Assembly: GCA_964036315.1 (NCBI GenBank)
Contig: OZ038510.1
Location: forward strand, 78,683,256-78,747,255
Length of the DNA: 64,000 nucleotides
From: Acanthosepion esculentum
Lineage: Eukaryota; Mollusca; Cephalopoda; Sepiida; Sepiidae
Direction of reading: 5' to 3'
In this document: positions 22,251 through 32,665 of the stretch, piece after piece
How the letters are laid out: each line of letters opens with the position of its first letter
How positions within the stretch are numbered: the first letter of the stretch is position 1
The notes under the pieces: model-generated
What the model was told of the DNA's origin: nothing
What the model saw: the letters and a program-made list of their open reading frames with translations, nothing else
Database searches by the model: none
Position numbers and translations under genes: made by a program

Positions 22251-22865
22251 ATCTAGCAATTTATTCGATATAATCGTTCCACTTCATGCCAGTGGAAAAT
22301 GCCAGCGATGGTCAGTTTTCGAGCAAATTTGAAAAAAAAAAGAAATTGTTTGAAATCTGATTTTTAAACCAGTCGAAATCTTCACACTTGTCTTCAAGTG
22401 TCAAAAAAAGGCGTGCTTTATGGCTAAATCGGATTGTTTTTGATTTAATGCGATTCATGAAAGGAATTAACATATATTGTCCAGTGTTAGCTACAATTAC
22501 AAAACGAGAAGAAATCATTGTTTTGTTTGTTTTTTGTTGTTGTTGTTTTGTTTTTTTGTTGGTTTTTTTTTTTTTGTTCTTTTATTGGGAGGTCGCACCT
22601 ATCGATGGAAACAATTAAAATCAGCTGATACCAACAGATATGCTGTGGGGATTTGTTTATACCTACAAACGCATGCCGTGTCATCTAAAATATCTTTGAA
22701 TTTGTACTTCTTTAGGTTTGACCTGTTTAGATAACGTTTGAAAAGTCAATTTCTAGGCATTATTCAGTTAACGTGTTTGTAGTGTCATTTAACTACTTGA
22801 ACGATATACCAATGATTCACACACGCACACACATACACACATACATACATGTATTGTAAATAAGT
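22251..22865. other. Unassigned, with poly-T/TTG-rich stretch
   Basis: Contains a T-rich run at 22,518-22,582 and CACACA-rich DNA near 22,820-22,850. No gene recognised. Confidence 0.4.
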
Positions 22866-22889
22866 AGTCATACAAAAAGTAAATCAGTA

Positions 22890-23060
22890 AAGTTAATGTA
22901 ATTAATGGCGAAATCTCTTCGCTAACAGATTAAATAAACCATTAACTCACTAACCACTCGTTGAACGTCGCGATCCTTGTTTTTAAAAACTTAAATGGAT
23001 TAGAAGTTCAGTCCATATTGCAAGTACTTTCGATACCATTTGTATCATCTTCAGGCATGG
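22890..23060 (-). repeat. Second copy of the hammerhead-bearing repeat
   Basis: On the minus strand it has the hammerhead motif (23,011-23,060), then about 110 bp, then TAGCGAAGAGATTTCGCCAT (complement of 22,902-22,921). That hairpin also lies downstream of the motif at 461-510. Confidence 0.55.
23011..23060 (-). ncRNA. Hammerhead ribozyme-like motif
   Basis: Minus strand: CTGAAGA (complement of 23,048-23,054), stem II GATAC/GTATC around AAATG, GAAA (23,028-23,031), and a two-base-pair stem III AG/CT. The cleavage-site T is at 23,022. TGC/GCA forms stem I and an outer CCA/TGG pairing is possible. As in the sister copy, one extra base separates core and stem II. Confidence 0.5.
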
Positions 23061-23154
23061 ATGTAATTTTTCGATTTCAGGTAAAATTTTACCTGAAATT
23101 ATCTGAAATTGAAAAAATAACAAAGAGGGCTGCAAAGTGAGTTTTATAAAAAAC

Positions 23155-23158
<4 letters not shown>

Positions 23159-23231
<73 letters not shown>

Positions 23232-23296
23232 TAATAATTCTTATATACATATACAGGTAATAATGCATGTTTTATATATATATATATATATATATA
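23159..23296. repeat. TA microsatellites
   Basis: Two TA arrays (23,159-23,229 and 23,275-23,296) around a short unique segment. Confidence 0.95.
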
Positions 23297-23514
23297 AAAC
23301 AAGACCCTTATGACGTCATTGTACTAATGTCGAAAGTACACAGAATAAAATGAATATGCCTCAACATGGTAATTTTCTTTCTTCCTTTAATAAGGATACT
23401 AAGAAACTTGTCCTTAATTACGCGAGGATGGATTCTATTAAAAATAAGTAGACAAAACTTGTCTAAATTATTTAATGAGACATATCTTAATATAGTAAAA
23501 GTAACAAAGCCGTT

Positions 23515-23640
23515 GGCAAATAATCCAAGTGAATCCTAATAATATAAAATATAAAAACTGTTCCACAAAAAGAGCTCACTGTATTTATTATAATAGGGCA
23601 TATAAATTACATAGGACAGAAATCCAAATGTACCTCATTC
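23515..23640. repeat. Dispersed repeat, copy 1
   Basis: Matches 55,565-55,690 in order: AAGTGAATCCTAATAATATA, CTGTTCCACAAAAAGAG, TATTTATTATAATAGGGCAT. Nature unknown. Confidence 0.5.
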
Positions 23641-24104
23641 GAATAGCTATTTCAACCAACAAGTCCTATATTGTTGGCATCGTCAACTCAGAAGTGTGGA
23701 GGAATAAAATAGGAACTTAAAATTTAAACATTGTTTTAAATTTTGAAACATCTATTCCCTTCCCACGAAAGCGCCAGTGATATTCTGGCTCTGCCTTACA
23801 TTTGGGAAAAATCTCAGCTACAAAAAATCCTTCTGCCGTATGTTTTCGACAATGTCTCTCTGTTTAACTTGTCTTTATTGTTTTAACTGTTTTATGTTGC
23901 CATTTTTATTTATTTAAATTTCCTGTAAATTTCTCTCTTCTTTTTCCTTAAATCTCTGTGTTACGGTGGAGCCTATCCAATTTCCCCCAAATAAGTTTAT
24001 ACTGGGTCTTATACTATGTTAAAAATTTAAAAACTCTATAGCAGTTTCATACTCGCTGTCCCTAACCCCACTCCTCTCATCTATAATGCTTCTCCTTTGC
24101 TAAC
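23641..24104. other. Unassigned sequence
   Basis: No recognisable element. Confidence 0.4.
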
Positions 24105-24400
24105 CGGAATTTTTTTCTCTTGAATAGATAATTTGATCTTTGCATGCCCCCGCCATTGTAACCATGTACTATACAAATTCAATTGAGGTTAGGGGATGCA
24201 CATGCATCCCAGAGCATTCCTCGTTACCCCTTCTTTTCTCATTGTGTCTATTACAGGAGCGAGCGTGTCTCGGTGCCTTTAGGTCTCGAATCGGTACGTT
24301 GTTTCTGCCCCAAGAAGTTGCCTTGACTTCTGGGCAGACACGGCATGTCCACTCGGAGCATCACGCATGTAATTTCCTTCATGAGGTGATTAATCAAAAT
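24105..24400 (+). repeat. Dispersed repeat R1, copy 1
   Basis: About 300 bp matched by 26,135-26,440: TCTCTTGAATAGATAA, CTTTGCATGCC, TTTCTGCCCCAAG, GACTTCTGGGCAGAC, CACTCGGAGCATCACGCATG. Ends at a CA array. Unknown family. Confidence 0.7.
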
Positions 24401-24407
24401 ACCTACA

Positions 24408-24411
<4 letters not shown>

Positions 24412-24444
<33 letters not shown>

Positions 24445-24456
24445 ACACACATTTAC

Positions 24457-24482
<26 letters not shown>
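24412..24482. repeat. CA then TA microsatellite
   Basis: Compound array between repeat R1 and a fold-back. Confidence 0.95.
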
Positions 24483-24487
<5 letters not shown>

Positions 24488-24671
24488 ATTAACTTTAAAA
24501 TGTGGTTTTGTCGCTACACAGTAATAACCATAAAATTCGCTTGAAGATGAAACAGAACTACTGCTTTTAATTTAATTATATAATTAAATTTGAAGTTTTT
24601 AGCTTCAGTTTTTGAAACATGGTTATTACTGTGTAGCGACAATAAACATATTTTAAATCAGTTAATTTATA
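24483..24671. repeat. Fold-back element, about 50-bp arms
   Basis: Left arm 24,483-24,531 (TCGCTACACAGTAATAACCA) complements right arm 24,619-24,671 (TGGTTATTACTGTGTAGCGA). Confidence 0.8.
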
Positions 24672-24757
24672 ATATTTATGCTCTGTAAATTTTCATTGAG
24701 CACTGTCTTGTAAAAATAAAAATATCAATAAGAACACCGGATTATATATCTTACTGT

Positions 24758-24766
<9 letters not shown>

Positions 24767-24845
<79 letters not shown>
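24767..24845. repeat. TC then TA microsatellite
   Basis: Compound array. Confidence 0.95.
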
Positions 24846-24849
<4 letters not shown>

Positions 24850-24861
24850 CATTATTGTTAT

Positions 24862-25036
24862 TTTATTATAAGAGATTATAACAAAAACGTGTTGGTATCG
24901 TTACACAAAAGCTTTCATGTTTCAATACTATGATTGTACTTCTTCAGACGATGGTAAGCTTTCATATTTTGTTTTTCATGTTATATAGTGTATCGATTTC
25001 AACATGTTTTTATATATAATAAAAATAATAATATAT
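24862..25036. repeat. Imperfect fold-back with hammerhead-like centre
   Basis: Outer parts AAAACGTGTTGGTATCG (24,893) and CGATTTCAACATGTTTTTAT (24,994) are imperfect complements. On the minus strand the centre reads CTGAAGA, then AGTAC/GTATT pairing, then GAAAC. The base after the presumed stem III is G, which does not suit cleavage. Confidence 0.5.
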
Positions 25037-25117
25037 TGCTCTACTTTGTAGTAAGCGCTTTTTAAAAGTAAATACTACAAACAGCGGTATTTTACTTCAT
25101 ATGTTGTTTCTCTCGTT

Positions 25118-25119
<2 letters not shown>

Positions 25120-25182
<63 letters not shown>

Positions 25183-25208
25183 CATGACGTGTGTGTGTGT
25201 GTGTGTGT
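25120..25208. repeat. TA then GT microsatellite
   Basis: Compound array at the edge of the next repeat. Confidence 0.95.
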
Positions 25209-25209
25209 A

Positions 25210-25927
25210 ACGAATGCGCGGCCGCAATTTTCGACGGATTTGCATCAAAATGTACATGCACATGCTCCAAGTTAGCGAATAGGCCAAGACCGAATTTGCA
25301 TTTCCCAACTCCCATCGATAGTGGAAATAATCGATTTTTTCTTGCTTCTACAGTAGTTTTATTTTGCGACCATTTTCTACTGGCCAGAGTGAGAGCCTAT
25401 AGCTGGCTGCCACGAATAGGCAGGAAGATTCTATTGGCCAGCGTGAGAGCCAACAGCTGACTGACACGAATGTTAACTAGCATGCTAGCATGCAAAACAA
25501 ATCGATAGCTGCATTCGTCACAAGTGGGAAAAATTTTAATCTGCATGGCACTTTACTCCAATTGGCTCATTCGCTTGCTTAAACACAACGTTGATTCTGA
25601 TTCCGCAGAACTGGGTTGGGTGTGAAAAAATATTTGTTGTTAAAATTCTTTTTTCATTCAGTTTTTCCAGTTACGTGTCGTTTTTTTTAAGCTGATCGTT
25701 TTGTGTTCATTTTGTTTAGTTCTTTTTTCGTAACAGATTTAATGTTTAGTATAGAGCTTAGAAAAAATTAAGAAAAAAGAAGTAAGGCATGTAGCAACAT
25801 CAGCACGGCAAAGGGCACTCCTTTAAAGGCAAGGAAGGGCAAAAATATTATAAGTCAAGTGATAGCGATTGCTGTATGAATCGTACGATTTTTAATCAAG
25901 CATGGGCAACGCCGGGCCATGCTGCTA

Positions 25928-25930
<3 letters not shown>
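25210..25930 (-). repeat. Unknown dispersed-type element, minus sense
   Basis: On the minus strand it begins TACTAGCAGCATGGCCCGGC. A broadly similar TACTAGCCGATTTACCCGCG opens the repeat at 51,390. Near 25,375-25,471 a segment of about 57 bp is tandemly duplicated (CTACTGGCCAGAGTGAGAGC / CTATTGGCCAGCGTGAGAGC). No ORF. Confidence 0.4.
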
Positions 25931-25969
<39 letters not shown>

Positions 25970-26134
25970 ATGCAAACGTCTGCATAAATTACCTGCGCAT
26001 TAATTTATTGTTAATTCTTGAGGCCCGTACATTTAATGGAAGTTTTTCTAGCTTGGGTTTCTGACTTTGGAGTTTATCCACTTCCCCTCCTCCCCCAAAA
26101 TGGATATTAGGACATACTAAGTAAGCCGGAGATT

Positions 26135-26440
26135 TTTTTTCTCTTGAATAGATAAATTGCTCTTTGCATGCCGCCGCCATTTTAACCATGTACTTTACAA
26201 ATGCAAATGGCGGGGGTAGGTAATGCATATACAGCCCGAGCAAGCCTCGTTACTTCCTCCTTTTCCCATTGGGTCTCTTAGCCCTCAAGTACATGAGTGA
26301 CCTTTTCTCGTTGCCTTTAGGTCTCGGACCGGTACGATGTTTCTGCCCCAAGGAGAAGGTGACTTGACTTCTGGGCAGACGCGGCATATCCACTCGGAGC
26401 ATCACGCATGTATTTTCCTTCATGGGGGTTATTGTCCTTT
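26135..26440 (+). repeat. Dispersed repeat R1, copy 2
   Basis: Second copy of the repeat at 24,105-24,400, about 2 kb downstream and in the same orientation, with several substitutions and small indels. Confidence 0.7.
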
Positions 26441-26500
26441 AATTAAGGGTGTTGGAGGTAGACGTTTTCTGGATTTTAGCGTTATCTGCCTGATAGTCAG

Positions 26501-26766
26501 GGATCTGAACTTTCTAGTAACTCCGAAGGAGGCTATCCTATCAGCAGCTGTATAATATCGGGGCTACTGTACTGCCATTTTGTGAATGGTTTCTGGACCG
26601 TGCAGTAGTCTCCAGTAGGGCCTCTTGATGCCACGATGAAGGGTATTGCTATGGATGTATCCCTACTGCACGGTCCAGAACCATCACAAAATGGCAGTAC
26701 AGTAGCCCGATATTATACAGTGCTGATAGGATAGCCTCCTTCGGAGTTACTAGAAAGTTCAGATCC
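26501..26766. repeat. Fold-back, about 105-bp arms, 54-base loop
   Basis: Left arm 26,501-26,608 (GGATCTGAACTTTCTAGTAA ... GGACCGTGCAGTAG) complements right arm 26,663-26,766. It immediately precedes nLTR-2. Confidence 0.9.
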
Positions 26767-26780
26767 AACCAGAAAACAAA

Positions 26781-28578
26781 GTAGACATCTCGTATACCAT
26801 CTCCTTCATTAACGTGAGGGGTCTACGTTCCAGCTTTGCTCTCTAGAGTCCCCAGGACGAATGGACGGTTATTTTCGACCGAATATCTGAGAAGATTGAA
26901 AATATCCTCGCTCAATTCCCCTCGGCCAGCTTTCATATATGCGGTGACTTCAATATCCATCATAAAGTGTGGCTAGCCCACTCCAACAAAACCGATGTTG
27001 AAGACAGACATTGCAGAGACTTCTCCATCGACTATGAGCTAACCCAGATCATCCCGGGTCCCGTACACGAGTGAACATCAGGCGAACCTCCTCAACCTCT
27101 TGCTAACCTCATGCCCTGATAAATGCTTATCAAAAGTTCTACCCACACTAGGCACGTCGAACCATTTTCTAATCAATGTCTAGATTGATGCCAAACCTAA
27201 GACATCTCCTGACGTACCATTCCATAAAACGATTTTTCGCTATGCGAAGGCTGACTGGGACAGCTTTCGATACTATATGAAGAGGAGCTCCCCCCCCCAA
27301 ACTACTGCCTCAAAAAACTGCTGCCTTTGTCTCTGATTGGATCATTTCTGGATTCAAAAACTTCAACAAAAAAAAGTCAATCACTGCAAAAAAAAAGTTC
27401 TAGAAAACGCCAAGTGCGAGCAGTCCAGACCAAGGTTGAAAAGAAATAAATTGGATCCCATGAATTCTGGAAGATCACCAACCAAATCATGAACAGAGGT
27501 AAAACGGCCCCGAAGTCATATCTTTCCGACATATAAGGCAAACCTCCTCGCCGCGATCTTTACCTCTAACTCAACATCAGATGACAAAGACCATCCCCTC
27601 CCCAACTTCCCACGTCTCACTGAGCACAATCTCAGTATTATTACCATCACAGCACAAGACGTCTCCAGACTTATCAAGGGCCATCACCCTAAGAAAGCCA
27701 CTGGTCCAAACAAAGTTTTGGTGGTTGTCCCTAAGAACATCAACCCGGAATTATCACCAATCTTCGTAAAACTATTCAACCGCTGCTTGAAGGAGACATC
27801 CTTCCTAAGCTTGCGAAAAGTGTCAAGTGTATGTCTAATTTTCAAGAACGCGGGCGTGCGATCTTTCCTCTCCGAGTACAAACCCATCACCCGACTCAGT
27901 ATCATCAGCAAGCTCTTTGAGGCCATAATCAATAAGAGGGTCGTCGCGCACCTAGAAAAGAACAACCTCTTCAGCGACGATGTCCTAACTACCATCACGC
28001 ACAGAATTAGTGAGGCTCTGGACGACAAACACACCTCGAGTACCATGGCACTAAATATCTCAAAGGCCTTCGACAAGGTGTGGCACAAAGGCTTACTATA
28101 TAAGCTCTCCAGTTATGCCATCAATGGAAGGGACTTGTCGATGATAAAATCCTTCCTAACAGTTATGTGCATGAAGGTAAATTTCAATGAGCAGTCCTCT
28201 GGAGCCCTTGAGTTCAACGCAAGCGTCCCCCAGGGGGGTCATTCCTCGGACCAATCCTCTTTTTGATCTTCATGAATGACCTGCCTAAGAATATACTCAG
28301 ATCATTTGTAAACATCTATGCCGATGATACGACTATATACGGGAGCAACTCTGAAACTCTCGATGGTCAGAGATTGGCGACTGATCTCTCTTCAGATCTT
28401 GCACAAACTACCCAATGGGGTAAAAACTGGCTGGTTACATTCAATACCTCGAAGACCAGGCTAGTTAGATTCCATCATCGCCGATCTGACCTCAAAATGC
28501 CACCAATCAATGCGAACGGATGTACTCTCGTGGAAACACCGTGCCTTGACAGACTGTTGGGTTTTAAACTTGTTGTGG
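26781..28578 (+). pseudogene. nLTR-2 endonuclease and reverse transcriptase relic
   Basis: A non-LTR retroposon ORF2 relic. SFINVRGLRSSF near 26,810 is the start of an APE-type endonuclease. After an apparent internal deletion, ICGDFNIHHKVWLAH (about 26,938) is its GDFN motif. Palm-domain RT follows: motif A reads ALNISKAFDKVWH, with Asn at the position where the catalytic Asp is expected; motif B lies in VPQG with a frameshift in a G-run near 28,234; motif C YADDTTIY lies near 28,318. Several stops precede the RT. The frame is then broken at 28,578 by LTR-element DNA and resumes at 28,975. A dead copy. Confidence 0.85.
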
Positions 28579-28580
28579 CC

Positions 28581-28974
28581 TGTTAGGGGCCAGAATGAAA
28601 GACACGGAAAGAAGAAGGTAGGTTGAAATAACAGAACATATATACAAAGTAAGAGTGTTATTAGTCAGCAGATAGAAGTGTCCGTCGGAACTGTCAGGTT
28701 ACACTGCATCCTGGCTACCGATATTTAACAGTCCCCCTACGCGGGATGTATGTGCACAAGGCCAAGTTTACCATGGCTTCTTCGATCCCATAGGCTTGGC
28801 CAAAAATATCCCCACAGAACCCGCGTAAACGGGTTTGTGTCTGTCTACCACCCCGGACGAAACTCTGCCCTTCGGCATAACTCTTCTGGTTTCCTCTCTT
28901 CCTCTTTAGGAAGTCTCGCAGGTTAGTATTTATGAAGGAGGAAGAGTTCATCCTAATGTAGATAGATCACCATA
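28581..28974 (-). mobile_element. LTR-retroelement 3' end inserted in nLTR-2
   Basis: Read on the minus strand, TGTTAAATATCGG (from 28,730) to CTGGCCCCTAACA (to 28,581) forms a 150-bp LTR-like unit with TGTTA/TAACA ends. Just upstream is a purine-rich CGTAGGGGGAC that fits a polypurine tract. Further upstream a frame of about 79 codons (28,715-28,951) runs into the LTR. I see no matching 5' LTR or clear target duplication, so it is a truncated insertion. Superfamily undetermined, possibly Ty3-like. Confidence 0.5.
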
Positions 28975-29283
28975 AAAATCACACCTGATCTCAAGTGGAA
29001 GTCGTACATACGAGCAGCCATTGCTAAGGATGCCGGTAAAACGGTCGGCTCTCTGTACCGCTTCAGTAAGTACCTGACTCCTCATGCTATCTTCTACGTT
29101 TACAAGGGTCAGATCAGGCCAAAAATGGAATACTGTTGTCACATTTGGAAGGGTGCTGCCCATACCTCGCTCTCCAGCCTTGATATAGTTCAAAATAATC
29201 TCCGAGCCCTTGTGGGTGATGAATTATTCTCTACTTTTCAACCTCTCTCCACAATGTATCCTAATCCAAAGTATAAGTCCTAA
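28975..29283 (+). pseudogene. nLTR-2, continuation after insertion
   Basis: The RT thumb/C-terminal region resumes in one open frame: KITPDLKWKSYIRAA, then FYVYKGQIRPKMEYCCHIW and VQNNLRALVGDE, stopping at 29,281-29,283. It aligns with RT residues just downstream of the LLGFKL that ends the first part, so the interrupting DNA was inserted into a formerly continuous ORF. Confidence 0.8.
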
Positions 29284-29626
29284 TCTTATACCATAATTAT
29301 CTAATCAAGATTCAAACAATATTCATTAAAAAAAAAAACATTTTTGAATATTACTTGCTCACTTTACTTTCGCCGGACTTTGAATTATGTCACTTAGTGA
29401 CCTCCATATGATTTATCTGACCTTTCAATCACCTGATAAGGATTCATGAACGTTCTCAAATTTACAAGCTTTGATAAACCAATGGCATCCTTGCCTCTGT
29501 ATATAAAGACATGCAGCATGATATATCTTACATTTGCCTTGATAAAGTTCCTCAAAGGACGAAACGCGTCGACTAAGTAGAGCTTTCCTTCTGTCTCTTT
29601 TTTATTCATATATATATATATATCTA
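29284..29626 (+). other. AT-rich DNA with a degenerate ribozyme-like motif
   Basis: At 29,531-29,575 the order is TTGATAA, GTTCC/GGAC pairing, GAAA and CGCGTC, resembling Penelope-type hammerheads. The first core deviates at two or more positions. The rest is unassigned. Confidence 0.3.
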
Positions 29627-29794
29627 TTATGAAATGGACAAAATCCGATAAATTATTTTAAGACATTTTTATGTTTATACATTCTTTTTATAGACACAAA
29701 TATTTAAGTAAATATTAAGTAAATGCTCTATAAAAAGAATGTATAAACATAAAAATGTCTTAAAATAATTGTCGGACTTTGTCCATTTCATAAT
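29627..29794. repeat. Fold-back, about 68-bp arms
   Basis: Left arm 29,627-29,695 and right arm 29,727-29,794 are complementary (TTATGAAATGGACAAA / TTTGTCCATTTCATAA). The right arm is also the beginning of SINE-F. Confidence 0.85.
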
Positions 29795-30070
29795 GTGTGA
29801 CGTCATTTGTTCACATTTGGATACGCATCGAGCAGATATGAATGTACGTGAGAGATTCATGGAAGATTGAAGTTTAAAGGCAGTAAATTCGACCTTGCTA
29901 ACCGAACGCTCCTCTGTGGCCAAATCGGCTATATGACGGTTCCGTATAGTATACAGGTTCGATTCCTGTCGGAGGATGAATATTTTCTATGAAAATTTCT
30001 CGGACATTCAGGCCGGTAAATGTTGCTTAATACTGTTTATTATAAACAGAGCATTTACTTAAATATTTGT
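29780..30070 (+). mobile_element. SINE-F, sense copy
   Basis: About 100 bp of leader (GTCCATTTCATAATGTGTGA ... GATACGCATCGAGCAGATAT) precedes a tRNA-like block. That block runs CTCCTCTGTGGCCAAATCGG through the B box GGTTCGATTCCTGTCGGAGG, then a tail with GGCCGGTAAATGTTGC and AAACAGAGCATTTACTTAAA. The other copy at 47,042-47,355 has the same order in the opposite orientation. The promoter-like block is internal, not at the 5' end. Confidence 0.75.
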
Positions 30071-30110
30071 ATGTATAAAAAGAACGTATAAACATAAAAA
30101 TGTCTTAAAA

Positions 30111-30115
<5 letters not shown>

Positions 30116-30147
<32 letters not shown>

Positions 30148-30159
30148 GTGTGGGGGGGG
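30116..30159. repeat. TC/TA microsatellite and G run
   Basis: Short compound array ending in a run of ten G at the boundary of the next repeat. Confidence 0.9.
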
Positions 30160-30285
30160 GGCTTGAAGATTGCTTCCCAGCATGGAACAGATTGTCGCCA
30201 CTCTGTGTTAACCTCGATATTCGCATTTATATTTACATACGCTCTACCCCTGATATTAATCACGTTTACCCACAAATATCAGTCA
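30160..30285 (+). repeat. Sister of the 18,926 repeat, hammerhead-like
   Basis: TTGAAGATTGC, TTCCCA, GCATGGAACAG and TTGTC in order mirror the core of the fold-back at 18,926, including GGC/GCC as a three-pair stem I. The first core base and the GAAA box carry changes (TTGAAGA, GGAA). Downstream sequence (ATTTACATACGCTCTACC) matches 19,050-19,070. Confidence 0.55.
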
Positions 30286-30514
30286 GTTATGTGCCATACG
30301 TGATACACACTTAAGCGATCATGTATTTTTCGATACATGGCTGACGAGGCAGATTTTTTCCGCAGTACGTTGCCATTTCTTTCTGCTAAGGCTATAGAAC
30401 CCGGTTTGTTCTGCTATTTACCTATGGCTGGGGGGAGAAGAAAAGAATTCATACCTTTTCCCAAGGATATTAGCAAGTGAATGTAATGGATTCGACTGGA
30501 ATTCGAACCCGTGA
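30286..30514 (-). mobile_element. SINE-A, antisense
   Basis: Body markers in complement: GATACACACTTAAGCGATCA, CTATTTACCTATGGCTGGGG, then GGATTCGACTGGAATTCGAA, the B-box end. Inserted in the second AT-1 copy. Confidence 0.75.
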
Positions 30515-31815
30515 TAAACACATTGATTAGGAAATTCTTGCAAAAATTAAATAATTGTCGGATTTTAATGACACTTTCAGGGTTTATTCACAAATGAATG
30601 AAATTATTTTGGAAATTGTTTTTTTAGAAAATCATGGTAAAAATTTCTTTTTTTTACATATTTTACCCATCACTTACTCAATATCATGAAATTTCGAGTA
30701 ATTGGATTTATCCTAGAAAAGATTTTACTAGGTAAGAGCAGGACTCCTTGGGGAATGTAAATTATCATTTTTTTACAAATTACTACTCATTTCTCGAAAA
30801 TCTGCTCCGAATCGTAAAATAAAAAAAATGAAATAAAACTGACATTATTTAATTAGAAAAGCTTTTAATTGCTTTTATAAATAAGATTTATTAAGGACAC
30901 CATTGTCTTAAGAAAACATTTTTTCGATGAATAATGAATTTTTACAACAATTGTTTTCATTTTATTTTTTAATTTAATAATTATAAATCGTTTAAAATTT
31001 TGCATTACTTATCCTAAGCTCGGTGATAAAGTTATTAAATGAAAACTATATTTACGAATGAAAAATTGAAAAGCTTAATAACAGTCGTTTTGCATCATGG
31101 TCTTTAATATCATTTTTAATTTATTTTTAATGTATATAAAATATTATGTAACGTACTCCTCTTTGAAAGTATGGTCGACCATACACAACATAATCAGAAA
31201 ATAAGAGGGATGGCTTAAATTCAACATTCCTGAAATTTGTAAGATTGCTGAGTATTTATAAATTATATAACTATCCGTCTTTTTCTTAAATTATGTTTTA
31301 ACAGATAAAGTCTCCGAAAAACAACAATAAAGGTGTTAACAAATTTATCATCACTTCTTCAGTGATCTACGAGTGACAATCGCGTAATCACCACTACTGT
31401 TTGTTTTAAAAATCCATTTCTCTGTTATTTTAAACTTAAAGTAAATAAATGTTTTTTTCAAATCAGATTAATTATACTTTAAATAAGCTATTATTCCTGA
31501 AATAAAGTTTCAGAAAAGTATATTTAATTTTTGGAAGATTTTTAAAAATATATTTCTTTTTTGGAAGATTTTTAAAACCGAGAATTAACTTTTGTTAATG
31601 GGTAAAAAATGGGCAATTTTAAACGATTTTAGGAAAGCGACCAAAAAGTTGAGATTCGCATCAAGATAATTTGTATTTGAAATACACCAGAGTATATTTC
31701 TCACAGGAAATAGTAAATTTAATCATTTAGTTTTCAATTAAAGCAAATAAGAAAGCTTCAAGAATGATTTTTTTAAATTCATTTTAAACCTTAGGTATCG
31801 AAAATTTAGTGGAGG
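30515..31815. repeat. AT-1 dispersed repeat, second copy
   Basis: 30,530-30,900 matches 10,900-11,075 and 12,970-13,070 in parallel, while 31,430-31,815 matches 9,360-9,740 in inverted orientation. The element is therefore rearranged in one of the two loci. No ORF. Confidence 0.5.
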
Positions 31816-32189
31816 TCCCTAACTTAAAACTATATATATATATATATGAAAAAACTGATATTGTTGGAAAAATCTATTCAAAAATTTGTTGTATAGAGAA
31901 ATTAAGATTTGCAAAAAATCACACCAAATATTTATATTTACATATATACATATATATGTAGTATACATATATTTTTACGGAGAAATATAAAAATTGTGTT
32001 ACTTACAAGTGGGTTTTCAGAAAAAATTGTCCTACTTTAACCGGATTCGCTTTTAGCTTTTCAAAAAGTTTGTAAATGTTTATATTCCCACGTGTTGACG
32101 CTTGTGTCTTGAACAAAAGAAAAATCAATGGGCGTAACTGGTTTTATATGTCACTTATGGTAAGAAAAATATGATAAAATCTATTTTCG
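31816..32189. other. Unassigned AT-rich sequence
   Basis: Short TA runs and nothing recognisable. Confidence 0.4.
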
Positions 32190-32480
32190 GTGGTGCTCTC
32201 TTAGTTTATGCAATGAACTGAGTATTGGTTTGAACTTGCTGATAAAAAATGCTTATTTATTTATACGCTTTTGGTAGGTGGTTTTATAGTCGCATTGGTA
32301 GAATGGGAAGATATTAAAATTTGGCAGATTTCGTTCCCCGCATTTCTCTATATGTTGTCTAAGGGGTATTTTTCTGGTGTGGGAATCCCTAATTTGCTGG
32401 CGATGAACTGCCATCCTTTGTCGGAGTGACTGGCCGGTGTGGCTAAGGTAATGTTCGCCTTCATCCATAATACGCACACT
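32190..32480 (-). pseudogene. Penelope-like GIY-YIG C-terminal fragment
   Basis: The minus frame reads HTGQSLRQRMAVHRQQIRDS, then PLRQHIEKCG and FNIFPFYQCDY. This is the pattern of the GIY-YIG endonuclease region that follows the RT of Penelope-like elements. A frameshift near 32,253 moves the tail into another frame. No RT is visible upstream. Related GIY-YIG genes of other origin cannot be excluded. Confidence 0.6.
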
Positions 32481-32665
32481 TAAAATTGTGCTGAAAGTGT
32501 GGGAAAATGCTTCTACTTACGCATAATACGCACCCCCTGTTTGGCATTCAAACCCTATAAACTGTACCTCTCCAATTTCTCCTGTTTTCATTATGTTTGG
32601 AGCATGTTTTCATCACGGTATGCTGACTTTTTTTAGATATTTCGTGGGGGTACCTTTATATATAT

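Noticed and set aside
29675..29923. 82-codon minus frame with a partner at 47,275-47,577
   Set aside because: Similarity arises because both lie in SINE-F leader and fold-back DNA, not because of a conserved protein.
31345..31385. TCTTCAG (complement CTGAAGA) as a possible hammerhead core
   Set aside because: No GAAA box follows at a workable distance.
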